A stretch of 64,000 bases of DNA from Paraburkholderia sp. PGU19 (GCF_013426915.1 NZ_AP023179.1:1054001-1118000); one strand, 5' to 3'. Shown: positions 1 through 9,344, counted from the stretch's first letter. The notes: generated from the sequence alone by a model not told the origin. Program-made: numbers and translations.

Positions 1-1
1 G

Positions 2-373
2 GCTGCCCAGCCTTCCGCGGACCTGTCCACCCAGGCTCAGGTCCAGCAGGCGCCCGCCGCCGCACCCGCCGCCCAGGGCGTCCAGATGCCGGCACCCGCG
101 CCGCAGAACCTGACCGCGCCTGGCTCGACCGACCCGCTCGTCCAGAAGCGCAACGCGGACGCTCAGGCGAACGCCGAGTACAGCGCGCAGAAAAAGATGT
201 CGAAGCAGCAGATGAAGGAGCAGCAAAAGGCCGCGAAGTCCGCCTACAAGGACCAGGTCAGCAACGCGAAGATCAACAAGAAGGCTGACAAGGCGGCTGC
301 ATCGAACGAACTGAAGGCCGAGATGCAGGGCCAGCCGACAGGCGCGGCGGCATCGGGCGAAGCGCATAACTGA
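2..373 (+). CDS. Ala/Gln/Lys-rich hypothetical protein, 5' end outside window
   Basis: An open frame runs in from before the window and stops at 371-373, leaving about 123 visible residues. The first 45 are rich in Ala, Pro and Gln; the rest is rich in Lys, Ala and Gln with a strongly helical, charged pattern. There is no domain I recognise. The next gene encodes another Ala/Lys-rich exported protein, so the two may be related products of one locus. The true start, and any signal peptide, lie upstream and cannot be seen. An internal ATG at 86 also lies in this frame, but codon bias and composition continue unbroken upstream of it, so I read it as internal. Function unknown. Confidence 0.6.
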   Translation, partial: AAQPSADLSTQAQVQQAPAAAPAAQGVQMPAPAPQNLTAPGSTDPLVQKRNADAQANAEYSAQKKMSKQQMKEQQKAAKSAYKDQVSNAKINKKADKAAASNELKAEMQGQPTGAAASGEAHN

Positions 374-453
374 TGAGCGGCTTCCGGCGCCTGTGATGCA
401 ACAGGCGCTGTGACCGCCTGCAAGCTTTTGAGGTTGGAAAGAGGGAGGACAAG

Positions 454-720
454 ATGAAAAAGACCAGCAAGATGATAGGCGCACTGTGCGCCGCCCTGAT
501 CGCCGGCAGCATGACGACGCTCGCGGTCGCGCAGACGACGCACGATCCTGCCACCGAGCCGATGACGCACGCCGACAACAAGGCCGCCAAGGAACAGGCG
601 AAGGCCAACAAGAAGGCGGACGTTGCACAGGCGAAGGCCGACAAGAAGAAGGCCGACGCGCAGGCTGATGCCGACAAGGCGAACGCTGACGCCAAGGTGA
701 AGGACGCTAAATCGCAGTAG
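454..720 (+). CDS. small exported Ala/Lys/Asp-rich protein
   Basis: An 88-residue protein with a clear Sec signal peptide: a Lys-rich start, a hydrophobic stretch, and an Ala-x-Ala site near residue 26. The mature part is almost entirely Ala, Lys, Asp and Gln in a repeating AK/AD pattern, likely a single charged helix or disordered. A purine-rich ribosome site (GGGAGG) lies 8 bases before the ATG. It follows another Ala/Lys-rich gene by 80 bases, and a strong terminator follows at 770-797. It is probably periplasmic. Such proteins are common in Burkholderiaceae, but I know of no assigned function. Confidence 0.7.
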   Translation: MKKTSKMIGALCAALIAGSMTTLAVAQTTHDPATEPMTHADNKAAKEQAKANKKADVAQAKADKKKADAQADADKANADAKVKDAKSQ

Positions 721-769
721 GCGGTTCTTTGCTATACATGCTGTGCGGCGGGTTCACGCCGCCCGACGA

Positions 770-797
770 AGCCCGGCCCACGCCGGGCTTTCTCTTT
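770..797 (+). terminator. Rho-independent terminator after the Ala/Lys-rich genes
   Basis: An 8-bp perfect stem (AGCCCGGC / GCCGGGCT) with loop CCAC is followed by the T-rich run TTCTCTTT. It lies 50 bases after the small exported protein and before the helicase start. This argues against helicase starts upstream of about 800. Confidence 0.8.
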
Positions 798-841
798 GCG
801 GCGAGCGCATGAAAAATGGGGCGCTTGTCGTCGCGGGTTGT

Positions 842-3088
842 ATGGATATACAGTATGCGTCGCCCTCACTATCCGACCCGCCAATCGTGCTTTCCGTCGC
901 CGATTCTCCGTCCTCGTCATCCTCTGCCGCGACGGATTCGCCCGCAGCGGCGGCCATCGCCGCCACGACCGACTGGCTGGCGAAGCTCAACGACGCCCAG
1001 CGCGAAGCCGTCGAATACGGCACCGACGACATCGCGCATCCGTCCGGCGCGCTGCTGGTGATCGCGGGCGCGGGCTCCGGCAAGACGAACACGCTTGCGC
1101 ACCGCGTCGCGAATCTGGTCGTCAAGGGCGTCGATCCGCGCCGCATCCTGCTGCTGACGTTCTCGCGCCGCGCCGCGCTCGAAATGACACGGCGTGTCAC
1201 GCGCATCGCGGGCGCGGCACTCGGCACGCGCGCGGCGCTCGCGCAGGGGCTGACGTGGTCGGGCACGTTCCACAGCGTCGGCGCGCGCCTGTTACGCGAG
1301 TACGCCGATCTGATCGGCCTCGCGCCGACCTTTACGATCAACGACCGCGAAGATTCCGCCGACCTGATGAATCTCGTGCGTCACGAGCTCGGCTTGTCCG
1401 CGAAGGAAAAGCGCTTTCCGTCGAAATCGGCGTGTTTCGCGATTTACTCGCGCGTCGTGAATACGGGCGCGTCGCTGGCCGACGTGCTCAACAGCGCGTT
1501 CCCGTGGTGCCGCGAATGGGAAGCCGATCTGCGCATGCTGTTCGCCGCCTACGTCGACGCGAAGCAGAAGCAAAGCGTGCTCGACTACGACGACTTGCTG
1601 CTCTACTGGTCGCACATGGCGGCCGAGCCCGCCATTGCCGCCGATCTGTCCGAGCGTTTCGATCACGTGCTCGTCGACGAGTACCAGGACACCAACCGGC
1701 TACAGGCGTCGATCCTGCTCGCGCTGAAGCCGGATGGGCGCGGCCTGACGGTAGTCGGCGACGACGCGCAGTCGATCTATTCGTTTCGCGGCGCGACTGT
1801 GCGCAACATTCTCGACTTTCCCGCGAATTTCGATCCGCCCGCGAAACAGGTCACGCTGGAGCGCAACTATCGCTCGACGCAGCCGATCCTCGAAGCTTCG
1901 AATGCGGTGATCGGCCTTTCGTCCGAGCGTTACACGAAGAACCTGTGGACCGACAAGGCGTCGGCGCAACGCCCGCATCTCGTCACGGTCGCCGACGACG
2001 CAGACCAGGCGCGCTACATCGTCGAGCAGGTGCTCGCCGCGCGCGAGGCGGGCATGAAGCTGAAGGCGCAGGCGGTGCTGTTTCGCGCCGCGCATCACAG
2101 CGCCGCGCTCGAAATAGAGCTGACGCGGCGCAACATTCCGTTCGTGAAGTTCGGCGGCCTGAAGTTTCTTGATTCCGTCCATGTGAAGGACGTGCTGGCC
2201 GTGCTGCGCTGGGCGGAGAATCCGCGCGATCGCGTCGCGGGTTTTCGCGTCGTGCAGTTGCTGCCGGGCGTCGGCCCTGCGACGGCCGCTCGCGTGCTTG
2301 ACGACATCGCTGCGCGGGCCGACGCGTTCCAGTCAGGCGGCGCGCTGGATGCCGCGCATGCTGCGTCCGGCCGCACGGCGAGCGCGTTAGCCGCTTTCGC
2401 GCCGCCGGCGCGCGCTCTCGAAGACTGGCATCCGTTCGTGGCGATGATGGCGTCCGCATGCGGACGGCAGACGCCCTGGCCCGCGGAGTTCGAAATGGTG
2501 CGGCGCTGGTACGAGCCACATCTCGAGCGCAATCACGAGGATGCGTCGATTCGCCAGGCCGATCTCGCGCAGATGGAGAGCATCGCGGGCACGTACGCGT
2601 CGCGCGAACGCTTCCTGACGGAGCTGACGCTCGATCCGCCCGACGCCACCAGCGACGAATCCGGCGTTCCGCTGATCGACGAAGACTATCTGATCCTGTC
2701 GACGATTCATTCGGCGAAGGGGCAGGAGTGGCGCAACGTGTTTGTGCTCAACGGCGTCGACGGCTGCATTCCGTCCGATCTCGGCACGGGCAGCGAAGAG
2801 GAAATCGACGAGGAGCGGCGTCTGCTATACGTGGCGATGACGCGCGCGAAAGAGGACCTGCATATCGTGATGCCGCAGCGGTTCTACGTGCACAACCAGA
2901 CGCATCTCGCCGACCGGCACGTGTGGGCGTCGCGCACCCGCTTCATTCCGGTGCATCTGCTGCCGCTGTTCGATTCGCATGCCTGGCCGCCCGCGCCCGT
3001 CGTGTCGGCGCCGACGCGAGCGGGGCTGGCCGCCGCCGCGCAAGCCAAAATAGAAATCGCGGCGAAGCTCAGAAAAATGTGGGACTGA
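842..3088 (+). CDS. UvrD/Rep-family superfamily 1 ATP-dependent DNA helicase
   Basis: A roughly 748-residue SF1A helicase that should translocate 3'-5' on single-stranded DNA using ATP. All core motifs are present in order: the Q-motif region LNDAQREAV, Walker A GAGSGKT, Walker B VDEYQDT, motif III GDDAQSIYSFRG, motif IV ERNYRST, motif V TIHSAKGQEW and motif VI VAMTRAKEDL. The N-terminal 40 residues before the Q motif are Ser/Ala-rich and probably disordered. I chose ATG 842. An in-frame ATG at 809 is also possible, and one at 743 lies before the terminator and is unlikely. The sequence does not look like the main UvrD or Rep, so I give no symbol. It is monocistronic and convergent with the next gene. 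Confidence 0.88.
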   Translation: MDIQYASPSLSDPPIVLSVADSPSSSSSAATDSPAAAAIAATTDWLAKLNDAQREAVEYGTDDIAHPSGALLVIAGAGSGKTNTLAHRVANLVVKGVDPRRILLLTFSRRAALEMTRRVTRIAGAALGTRAALAQGLTWSGTFHSVGARLLREYADLIGLAPTFTINDREDSADLMNLVRHELGLSAKEKRFPSKSACFAIYSRVVNTGASLADVLNSAFPWCREWEADLRMLFAAYVDAKQKQSVLDYDDLLLYWSHMAAEPAIAADLSERFDHVLVDEYQDTNRLQASILLALKPDGRGLTVVGDDAQSIYSFRGATVRNILDFPANFDPPAKQVTLERNYRSTQPILEASNAVIGLSSERYTKNLWTDKASAQRPHLVTVADDADQARYIVEQVLAAREAGMKLKAQAVLFRAAHHSAALEIELTRRNIPFVKFGGLKFLDSVHVKDVLAVLRWAENPRDRVAGFRVVQLLPGVGPATAARVLDDIAARADAFQSGGALDAAHAASGRTASALAAFAPPARALEDWHPFVAMMASACGRQTPWPAEFEMVRRWYEPHLERNHEDASIRQADLAQMESIAGTYASRERFLTELTLDPPDATSDESGVPLIDEDYLILSTIHSAKGQEWRNVFVLNGVDGCIPSDLGTGSEEEIDEERRLLYVAMTRAKEDLHIVMPQRFYVHNQTHLADRHVWASRTRFIPVHLLPLFDSHAWPPAPVVSAPTRAGLAAAAQAKIEIAAKLRKMWD

Positions 3089-3142
3089 GCTTGCCGCGAT
3101 GTGTCGGCGTCCGGTTCGACGCGCGGTGTCGCGGGACGAGGT

Positions 3143-3910
3143 CTAGCGCGACTGCCGCTGTTGCTGCTGCTGCGGTCGCGGCGGCGGCATGAAGAAGTTG
3201 CGCAGCCAGGCGGCGAGCCGCGTGAACACGTCATACGGCTCTTCGACGAATATCTCAGGCTTCAGGAGCCGCAGATATTCCATGATCTGCTGCGCTTCCT
3301 GCTTCTGGAACGAGCCGTGCGAAATGCCCAGACGCAAAAGGCCGCGCAATTCGCCGAGCTTTTCGCGCGCAGCGCTGCCCACGCTGGTTTCGCACGCGAC
3401 CTTCGCCTCGTACACGCGCTGACGCAGTGATTCGGCCAGACGCCATGCGGGCGTCTGCATCACTTCTTCGAGCGCCTGGATGTCCTGCGCCGCCGACTTG
3501 ATCTGCGCGGCGAGCGGGTCCACCAGCGAAGGCGCGCCTTCCGCTTCCTTGACGATCGCAGCGGCCCACTCGCGGCTCTGCTTCGCGAGTTCCTCGGGCG
3601 TCCATTCCGTGCGCGCGGCGAAGCCGAAGCCGAACTCGTTCGCCTGCTTCATCAGAATCGCGACGACGTCCGGAAACTCCTTGTCCAGCGTGCGCTTCGC
3701 CCATGCGTACTGGCCGCCCTGCAGCATCCGCTGCACGGCGTGCTCCGTCAGCGGCACCATGTTGTCGAGGAGCTTCGCGCGCAAAAAATCCTCGAACGAC
3801 GGCGTCGCGAACTGCGGGTCCAGTTTCACTGAAACCCGCACGAACGCCTCGAAATCCTTTCGCAAGGATGCGAGCGTTTCGTCCTTGATTTTAAGGGTAA
3901 TCTGACCCAT
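3143..3910 (-). CDS. hypothetical protein with Gln/Pro-rich tail
   Basis: A 255-residue soluble protein with no signal peptide or membrane segment. The N-terminal 30 residues look like a short beta-alpha unit, the middle is largely helical, and the last 15 residues are Pro/Gln/Arg-rich with a run of five Gln. A Shine-Dalgarno-like GGGAT precedes the ATG (complement of 3908-3910). It is convergent with the helicase and stands apart from the azl genes. I do not recognise the family. Codon use matches its neighbours, so it looks resident rather than acquired. Confidence 0.8.
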   Translation of the reverse strand: MGQITLKIKDETLASLRKDFEAFVRVSVKLDPQFATPSFEDFLRAKLLDNMVPLTEHAVQRMLQGGQYAWAKRTLDKEFPDVVAILMKQANEFGFGFAARTEWTPEELAKQSREWAAAIVKEAEGAPSLVDPLAAQIKSAAQDIQALEEVMQTPAWRLAESLRQRVYEAKVACETSVGSAAREKLGELRGLLRLGISHGSFQKQEAQQIMEYLRLLKPEIFVEEPYDVFTRLAAWLRNFFMPPPRPQQQQQRQSR

Positions 3911-4139
3911 GTCTTATCCCGTTTCGTCGACCGCGCGCCTACCGTCGAGGCATCCGCCTCGTGCCGTGCGCCCCGTGCGCTGGCGGCACCGATATCCGGC
4001 GCGGTTCTGTCCGGCTTGCCGGCATGCCGTCGATAGACGCTGCCGGGTTCACGGATCACGAGTGTTTATCGGCGGATTGAAAGGGAACTTGAGGGCGGCG
4101 CCGTCCGGTCGAGCGGCGCGCGGCGAGATGGGCGCAGCG

Positions 4140-4463
4140 TTACTTCAGCACGACGCCTTGCCAGAGGAAGAACACGGCGAGGCCGACCGCGATCGTGAGC
4201 AGCGGCCGGCGGGTCAGCGCGCTGACGGCGACGGCGGCCAGCGCGCCGACCAGCTGCGGGTTGCGCCACGTGAGTTCGGCGTCCGCGCCGTGCGGCGACA
4301 CGGTCATCGGCACGATGATCGCCGTCAGCACGGTGACGGGCACAAAGCCGAGCGCGGTGCGCACGAGCGGCGGAAACACAATGCGGTCGCCGAGCACGAA
4401 CACGGCGGCACGGATCAGCCACGTGATGACGGCCATACCGAGAATCAAAAGCACGTAGTTCAT
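4140..4463 (-). CDS. azlD: AzlD family branched-chain amino acid export subunit
   Basis: A 107-residue very hydrophobic protein with about four membrane helices, the normal size for AzlD. AzlD pairs with AzlC to form an inner-membrane exporter of branched-chain amino acids or analogues. Its start (complement of 4461-4463) overlaps the azlC stop by 4 bases (ATGA), typical of this pair and a sign of translational coupling. The frame is open further upstream, but that part overlaps azlC and is not coding. The substrate cannot be told from sequence. Confidence 0.88.
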   Translation of the reverse strand: MNYVLLILGMAVITWLIRAAVFVLGDRIVFPPLVRTALGFVPVTVLTAIIVPMTVSPHGADAELTWRNPQLVGALAAVAVSALTRRPLLTIAVGLAVFFLWQGVVLK

Positions 4464-5200
4464 CGCGATGCCTCCGCCGCGCGGGTGCGCTGGAACGCCG
4501 GCAAGGACAGCAGCACGCCGACCGTCACGCCGACGAATACGGCGCCCAGCAGGCCGAGCTTGTACGGCCAGCTTTGCCAGAAGAACGCCAGCGCGCCGGC
4601 CGTGGCCGCCGCGGCGAGATAGCGCACGGCGACGAGCTGCGGCACGACGATCGCGATGAAGGTCGCGGCCATCGCGAAGTCGAGCCCGAGCGATTGCAGA
4701 CCGGGGAAGGCCGCGCCGAACAGCAGGCCGATCAGCGTCCAGACCTGCCAGTTGAGGTACATCGACAGGCCCGAGCCCAAGAAGTAGTAAGGCCCGACCG
4801 AGCCCGGCGGATGCAGCCGGTAATGTGCCCACGCGACGGCGAACACTTCGTCGGTGAGCAGGCCGCCGAGCGCCCAGCGCCAGCGCGACGGCAGATGCGA
4901 TACGTACGGCGCGAGCGTCGCGCTGTAGAGCACGTGGCGGACATTGACCACGAAAGTCGTCGCCCAGATGACGGCATAGCTCGCGTGGCCCGCTATCAGG
5001 CCGAGCGCGATGAATTGGGCCGACCCGGCGAACACGACCAGCGACATCAGCTGGCCGTGCCACAGGTGCAGCGGACCGGACGCGACGAGCGTGCCGTAGA
5101 TCACACCGAACGGCGAAGCGCCGATGATCATCGGCAGCGTGTCGCGCGCGCCGGCTGTGAGTTCCTTGAGACGGTGAGCGGGTTTTGCGGGGTGAGTCAA
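4460..5200 (-). CDS. azlC: AzlC family amino acid exporter, large subunit
   Basis: A 246-residue polytopic membrane protein with the AzlC pattern: a TLPMIIGASPFGVIYG segment near residue 21, the FAGSAQF motif near 58 and a NVRH motif near 86. It acts with AzlD as the main subunit of the exporter. The start is TTG (complement of 5198-5200), supported by GGAG 6 bases upstream; no ATG fits better. The AraC-type regulator gene lies just upstream on the same strand (135-bp gap) and probably controls the pair. Confidence 0.9.
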   Translation of the reverse strand: MTHPAKPAHRLKELTAGARDTLPMIIGASPFGVIYGTLVASGPLHLWHGQLMSLVVFAGSAQFIALGLIAGHASYAVIWATTFVVNVRHVLYSATLAPYVSHLPSRWRWALGGLLTDEVFAVAWAHYRLHPPGSVGPYYFLGSGLSMYLNWQVWTLIGLLFGAAFPGLQSLGLDFAMAATFIAIVVPQLVAVRYLAAAATAGALAFFWQSWPYKLGLLGAVFVGVTVGVLLSLPAFQRTRAAEASR

Positions 5201-5335
5201 TCTTTTCTCCTCGATGGGGTCGAGGATAGCCGGGCGAAGGGCGCGGCGGCTTGTACGTTCTTGCGCTTGAGCTTTATTGATGCGGGGAGATTGCGGCGGC
5301 GCGGCCCCGGTGTTGCGTGCGCATGCTCGGTCCGT

Positions 5336-6163
5336 TCAGGCCGATTGCCAGCGCCCCGGCGGCACGCCGAACATGCGCCGGAAATGCCGCGTGAAGTGGC
5401 TTTGATCGGTGAAGCCGCCTGCCGCCGCCACATCGGCCACCGACGCGCCCGCACGCAACGGCGCGAGCGAGCGCTGCAGTCGGACCTGATTGCGCCACGC
5501 GTGCGGCGGCAATCCCGTCGCGCGCGTGAAAAGCCGCGCGGCGTGAAACTGCGACAGGCCGACAGCATCGGCGAGATCCGCGAGCTTGAGAGGCGTGGCC
5601 AGATCGCCTGCCAGCTGCTCTTTCATCGTGATGACGCGCGCGTCGTCGGTGGCGAGTTGCGGCGTGTCGGGACGCGTGCGGCCGTAGCGCACGAGCAGCG
5701 TCGACAGCGCGTCGAGCATCGCCGTTTCCGCGACGAGCGGATCGCCATTCGCCTCCAGCAGCTGATGCGCGCGGGACAGCCGTACGGCAAGGTCGGGATC
5801 GCGGATCACGTCGGCATCGAACCACGGCAGCGGCTGCGCGCGGCCCGCGATGTCTTCAGCGAGCGCGTGAATGAAATCGACGGGCGCGTACATCACACGG
5901 TAGCGCCAGCCTTCGTCCATGGCGCGCGAGCCGGTATGCACTTCGCCGGGATTGATGATGGGCACGCTGCCCGCCTCGGCGACATGGCGCGAACCCTGAT
6001 AACGGTACGTTTCCGCGCCAGCCTCGATCACGGGAATCGTGTACGCGTCATGCCAGTGCGGCGTGAACTCGTGATCGTGATATTCGGCCGTGAGCAGATC
6101 CGCGCCGGGCAGAAGCGGCGTGCGCCAGTAACGGGCGTTATCGCGGAAGCGGGTCGAAGTCAT
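5336..6163 (-). CDS. AraC family transcriptional regulator
   Basis: A 275-residue regulator. The first 165 residues form a cupin-like AraC ligand-binding domain (the histidine-rich segment near residue 29-38 and INPGEVH near 69-75). The last 100 carry two helix-turn-helix units, ending in the conserved GFTDQSHFTRHFRRMFGVPPG region. It sits directly upstream of azlC on the same strand, so it probably senses an amino acid or related metabolite and regulates azlCD; that target is inferred from position only. Confidence 0.88.
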   Translation of the reverse strand: MTSTRFRDNARYWRTPLLPGADLLTAEYHDHEFTPHWHDAYTIPVIEAGAETYRYQGSRHVAEAGSVPIINPGEVHTGSRAMDEGWRYRVMYAPVDFIHALAEDIAGRAQPLPWFDADVIRDPDLAVRLSRAHQLLEANGDPLVAETAMLDALSTLLVRYGRTRPDTPQLATDDARVITMKEQLAGDLATPLKLADLADAVGLSQFHAARLFTRATGLPPHAWRNQVRLQRSLAPLRAGASVADVAAAGGFTDQSHFTRHFRRMFGVPPGRWQSA

Positions 6164-6239
6164 GAGCGAAGTCCGGGTGGACCTGTCAGTTTAGCGCGCC
6201 TTGGTCGGCCTGCTCGCCTCGGCCTGTTCGGCAGCGCGT

Positions 6240-6740
6240 TCAACGAACGGGAATCGTCGTGCCGGCGGGCATCGGCACAGCCGTGACGCTGTTCTTCGCG
6301 CTGCCCGTCGCGACGCGGTCGCTGTAGGTCAGGTACACGAGCGTATTGCGCTTCGAATCGACAACTCGCACCACATGCAGCGTCTTGAAGATCAGCGACA
6401 TCCGCTCCGTGAAGACGTCGGCCTGCTGGCGCAGCGGTTCGGGAATCTTGATGGCCGCGACCTGGCGACACGCGATCGAAGCCTCGGTCGGATCTTCGGC
6501 GATCCCGAGCGTGCCTTTGATGCCGCCCGTGCGCGCCCGCGACACGTAGCAGGTGACGCCCTGCACGGCGGGATCGTCGTACGCCTCGACGACCACGCGA
6601 TCCGAGCCGGTGATATGAAAATTCGTGTTGACGCTGGCGACTTCCTCGGCTTGCGCGAGCGGCGTGCAGGCGAGCGCCGCAGAAGCAGCGAGGAAGGCGG
6701 CGACGCGCACGCTGTGCGCACAGGGCAGGGCGAGTTTCAT
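6240..6740 (-). CDS. creA: CreA family exported protein
   Basis: A 166-residue protein with a signal peptide cut near residue 31 (AQA-EE). The mature part matches CreA: the ITGSDRVVVEAYDDP segment, a Cys in VTCYVSRA, a second Cys in ASIACRQV, and the VYLTYSDR end. CreA is a conserved periplasmic protein of unknown biochemical role, about 157 residues in E. coli. The two Cys could form a disulfide. It is transcribed alone, with the two tRNA-Asn genes upstream on the same strand. Confidence 0.88.
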   Translation of the reverse strand: MKLALPCAHSVRVAAFLAASAALACTPLAQAEEVASVNTNFHITGSDRVVVEAYDDPAVQGVTCYVSRARTGGIKGTLGIAEDPTEASIACRQVAAIKIPEPLRQQADVFTERMSLIFKTLHVVRVVDSKRNTLVYLTYSDRVATGSAKNSVTAVPMPAGTTIPVR

Positions 6741-6899
6741 CAGGTGACCGGAAGAATGGACGTTCGAAGAACAGGACGGGCACGACGGCTGCCAGTAAGA
6801 ACGCCATCGTAACCTGGTTGCCGATGCCGGCTACCGACGTGCGAGACGCGGGCGGCGCTTCTCTTCTGTCGATGAAGCCGCGTACCGACAAGCGACGGC

Positions 6900-6933
6900 A
6901 GAAAAAGAAAAGGCCCGCACGAATGCGGGCCTT
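6900..6933 (-). terminator. terminator downstream of distal tRNA-Asn
   Basis: On the minus strand a perfect 10-bp stem (AAGGCCCGCA / TGCGGGCCTT) with a 4-base loop is followed by TTCTTTTTC. It lies just after the second tRNA-Asn in transcription order. Confidence 0.8.
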
Positions 6934-6940
6934 CGAATTT

Positions 6941-7016
6941 TGGCTCCCCGACCTGGGCTCGAACCAGGGACCTACGGATTAACAGTCCGGCGCTCTACCG
7001 ACTGAGCTATCGGGGA
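6941..7016 (-). tRNA. tRNA-Asn (GTT)
   Basis: A 76-base tRNA with encoded CCA end, acceptor TCCCCGA pairing with TCGGGGA, T-arm GGTTCGAGCC and anticodon GTT in the loop CTGTTAA. It is identical to the copy at 7081-7156. Confidence 0.97.
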
Positions 7017-7041
7017 ACAGCAATACAACTTGTCGCTACAT

Positions 7042-7068
7042 AAAAAAGCCCGCTGTGGTTAACGGGCT
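7042..7068 (-). terminator. terminator between the two tRNA-Asn genes
   Basis: On the minus strand the stem AGCCCG / CGGGCT with a 10-base loop is followed by six T. It sits between the two tRNAs, so each copy may have its own transcription end. Confidence 0.65.
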
Positions 7069-7080
7069 CTTGCAATTCTT

Positions 7081-7156
7081 TGGCTCCCCGACCTGGGCTC
7101 GAACCAGGGACCTACGGATTAACAGTCCGGCGCTCTACCGACTGAGCTATCGGGGA
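7081..7156 (-). tRNA. tRNA-Asn (GTT), second copy
   Basis: A 76-base tRNA identical to the copy at 6941-7016, with encoded CCA and anticodon GTT. In transcription order it is the first of the pair. Confidence 0.97.
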
Positions 7157-7268
7157 ACAACAACAGCAGAGAAGCGGAATTGTAGGAGGTGTAGCAGAAG
7201 CTGTCAATACCCTCGAATCATCTCAATTTAATTCGACTGATTCGAGCCAGGGCGACAGCTTGCAGCGC

Positions 7269-7592
7269 TCAACGCTCGAGCAGCGCCAGCTTTTCCTTCA
7301 CGTCCTTGAATTCGTCGGCTTCGGGCAGCGGCGACTTGGTCTTGGTGATGCTGGGCCATGCCTTCGCGAGCTCGGCGTTGAGCTCCGTGAAGTGCTGCTG
7401 GTCGCCAGGCACGTCTTCTTCGGCGTAGATGGCGTTCACCGGGCATTCCGCAACGCACACCGCGCAGTCGATGCATTCATCCGGATCGATCGCGAGGAAG
7501 TTGGGACCTTCGCGAAAGCAGTCCACCGGGCACACATCGACGCAGTCGGTATAGCGGCACTTGATGCAGCTTTCGGTCACAACGTGAGTCAT
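7269..7592 (-). CDS. fdxA: 7Fe ferredoxin FdxA
   Basis: A 107-residue ferredoxin. The N-terminal cluster motif (C-x7-C-x3-CP around residues 9-21) and the second motif C-x2-C-x2-C-x3-CP (C40, C43, C46, C50) give one 3Fe-4S and one 4Fe-4S cluster, as in Azotobacter FdI-type proteins. The long C-terminal tail after residue 60 is also typical. AGGAG lies upstream of the ATG (complement of 7590-7592). It is a cytoplasmic electron carrier; its partner cannot be told. It is divergent from pncB. Confidence 0.93.
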   Translation of the reverse strand: MTHVVTESCIKCRYTDCVDVCPVDCFREGPNFLAIDPDECIDCAVCVAECPVNAIYAEEDVPGDQQHFTELNAELAKAWPSITKTKSPLPEADEFKDVKEKLALLER

Positions 7593-7938
7593 TCAGGCAA
7601 CTCCTGCAAACGATATCTTTTAGGTAATGGGGGATGGCGAGACGCCAAAAGCGGTATTGTAGCGTAACGTCAAGTAGTGCATACGCCATCGTCCCAAAGC
7701 CTTTTATATCGTTTGGTGATTAGTTTATGGCTGGTGGTTTGGGCCGCGGGTGCCCGCCGGCCTTGACGCATTCAAACAACCGCCGGCGCGCATTCGGGTA
7801 ACATGCGACAGCATCTTCGCGAGACCCGTTTCGAGCGGATTCTCCGCGAAGCCCGAAGCGCACATGGCGAACACGAAAGGGCGAGGGCGCACGAGGCCTG
7901 ACGTCTTCCGATTTCATGCAGTCCCGGTTTGCAAGATC
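7593..7938. other. intergenic region between divergent fdxA and pncB
   Basis: 346 bp with no gene I can support. Reading toward fdxA, a TACAAT hexamer at 7655-7660 (minus strand) is a possible -10 box without a good -35. The pncB frame is open here, but the conserved protein begins only at 7939. Confidence 0.5.
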
Positions 7939-9138
7939 ATGATCATTTCTTCGCTGCTCGACACCGACCTGTACAAGTTCACGATGATGCAGGTGGTGCT
8001 GCATTATTTCCCGGCCGCCAACGTCGAATACAAGTTCCGCTGCCGCACGCCGAACGTCAACCTGGTGCCGTACATCGACGAGATTCGCAGCGAAGTGCAC
8101 AAGCTGTGCAAGCTGCGCTTCAGCGAAGGCGATCTCGACTATCTGCGCCGGATGCGCTTCATCAAGAGCGACTTCATCGATTTCCTCGCGCTCTTCCATC
8201 TGAACGAAAAGTACATCTCGATCACGCCTTCGGCGAAGGGCAACGGGGAGATCGAAATCGACATCAAGGGACCGTGGCTGCACACGATCCTCTTTGAAAT
8301 CCCCGTGCTTGCCATCGTCAACGAAGTGTATTTCCGCAACACGCAGCAGCAGCCCGACTACAGCGAAGGGCGCGAGCGCCTGCGCGACAAGATCCAGCTG
8401 CTCGGCGCGCGCCCCGAGTTCGCCGACTGCAAGATCGCCGATTACGGCACGCGCCGCCGCTTCTCCGGGCGCTGGCACGAAGAGGTGATCCTCACGCTCA
8501 AGGACGGCCTGCGCGACCAGTTCACGGGCACGAGCAACGTGTTCTACGCGATGAAGCATGGCCTGACGCCCCTCGGCACGATGGCGCACGAATACCTGCA
8601 GGCGTGCCAGGCGCTCGGCCCGCGTCTGCGCGACTCGCAGATCTTCGGCTTCGAAATGTGGGCGAAGGAATATCGCGGCGACCTGGGCATCGCGTTGTCG
8701 GACGTGTATGGCATGCAGGCATTCCTCCGTGATTTCGACATGTACTTCTGCAAGCTCTTCGACGGCGCACGCCACGATTCCGGCGACCCGTTCGACTGGG
8801 GCGAGCGTCTTCTCGCGCACTACGAAGCGAACCGCTGCGACCCGCGCACGAAAGTGCTCGTGTTCTCCGACGCGCTCGATATCCCGAAGGTGCTGCAGCT
8901 GTACGAGCGCTTCCGCGGCCGCTGCAAGCTCGCCTTTGGCGTCGGCACGAACCTCACGAACGATCTCGGCTACAACCCGCTGCAGATCGTCATCAAGATG
9001 GTCAAGTGCAATGGCCAGCCTGTCGCGAAGCTGTCCGATTCGCCGGGCAAGAACATGTGCGAAGACAAGGCCTACCTTGCGTATCTGCGCCAGGTGTTCG
9101 GCATCCAGCAGCCCGAGGAAGAAACCGCGGGCAAGTGA
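7939..9138 (+). CDS. pncB: nicotinate phosphoribosyltransferase
   Basis: A 399-residue enzyme, the same length as E. coli PncB. It converts nicotinate and PRPP to nicotinate mononucleotide in the NAD salvage pathway, with ATP hydrolysis. The family start ([14 protein letters not shown]) is intact; further on are DYGTRRRFS and GTSNV, and the phosphate-binding region near SGDP is present. I chose ATG 7939 because homology begins there; the open frame extends 63 codons upstream without family sequence. It is a cytoplasmic, single-gene unit. Confidence 0.94.
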   Translation: MIISSLLDTDLYKFTMMQVVLHYFPAANVEYKFRCRTPNVNLVPYIDEIRSEVHKLCKLRFSEGDLDYLRRMRFIKSDFIDFLALFHLNEKYISITPSAKGNGEIEIDIKGPWLHTILFEIPVLAIVNEVYFRNTQQQPDYSEGRERLRDKIQLLGARPEFADCKIADYGTRRRFSGRWHEEVILTLKDGLRDQFTGTSNVFYAMKHGLTPLGTMAHEYLQACQALGPRLRDSQIFGFEMWAKEYRGDLGIALSDVYGMQAFLRDFDMYFCKLFDGARHDSGDPFDWGERLLAHYEANRCDPRTKVLVFSDALDIPKVLQLYERFRGRCKLAFGVGTNLTNDLGYNPLQIVIKMVKCNGQPVAKLSDSPGKNMCEDKAYLAYLRQVFGIQQPEEETAGK

Positions 9139-9344
9139 CGCGGGGCCTTTCTTTCGCGTTGCAGCCGGAGTGCATGTGAGAGCATTGCCGGCGCTTTGCA
9201 CGAGTGCCGCTATATGCCGTTCGGCCAGGTGTTGGCATGAAGGGCGGCCGGTATAATTCGACCGTCAATGTGCGGAATGAGCAGGCGCATTTCGCGCGCG
9301 TATGTCCCACGTTCAGCACGACCACCGGCACGAGGATATTGCAC

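Noticed and set aside
743..841. A longer helicase reading from ATG 743
   Set aside because: The terminator at 770-797 lies within it and the extra residues do not look conserved.
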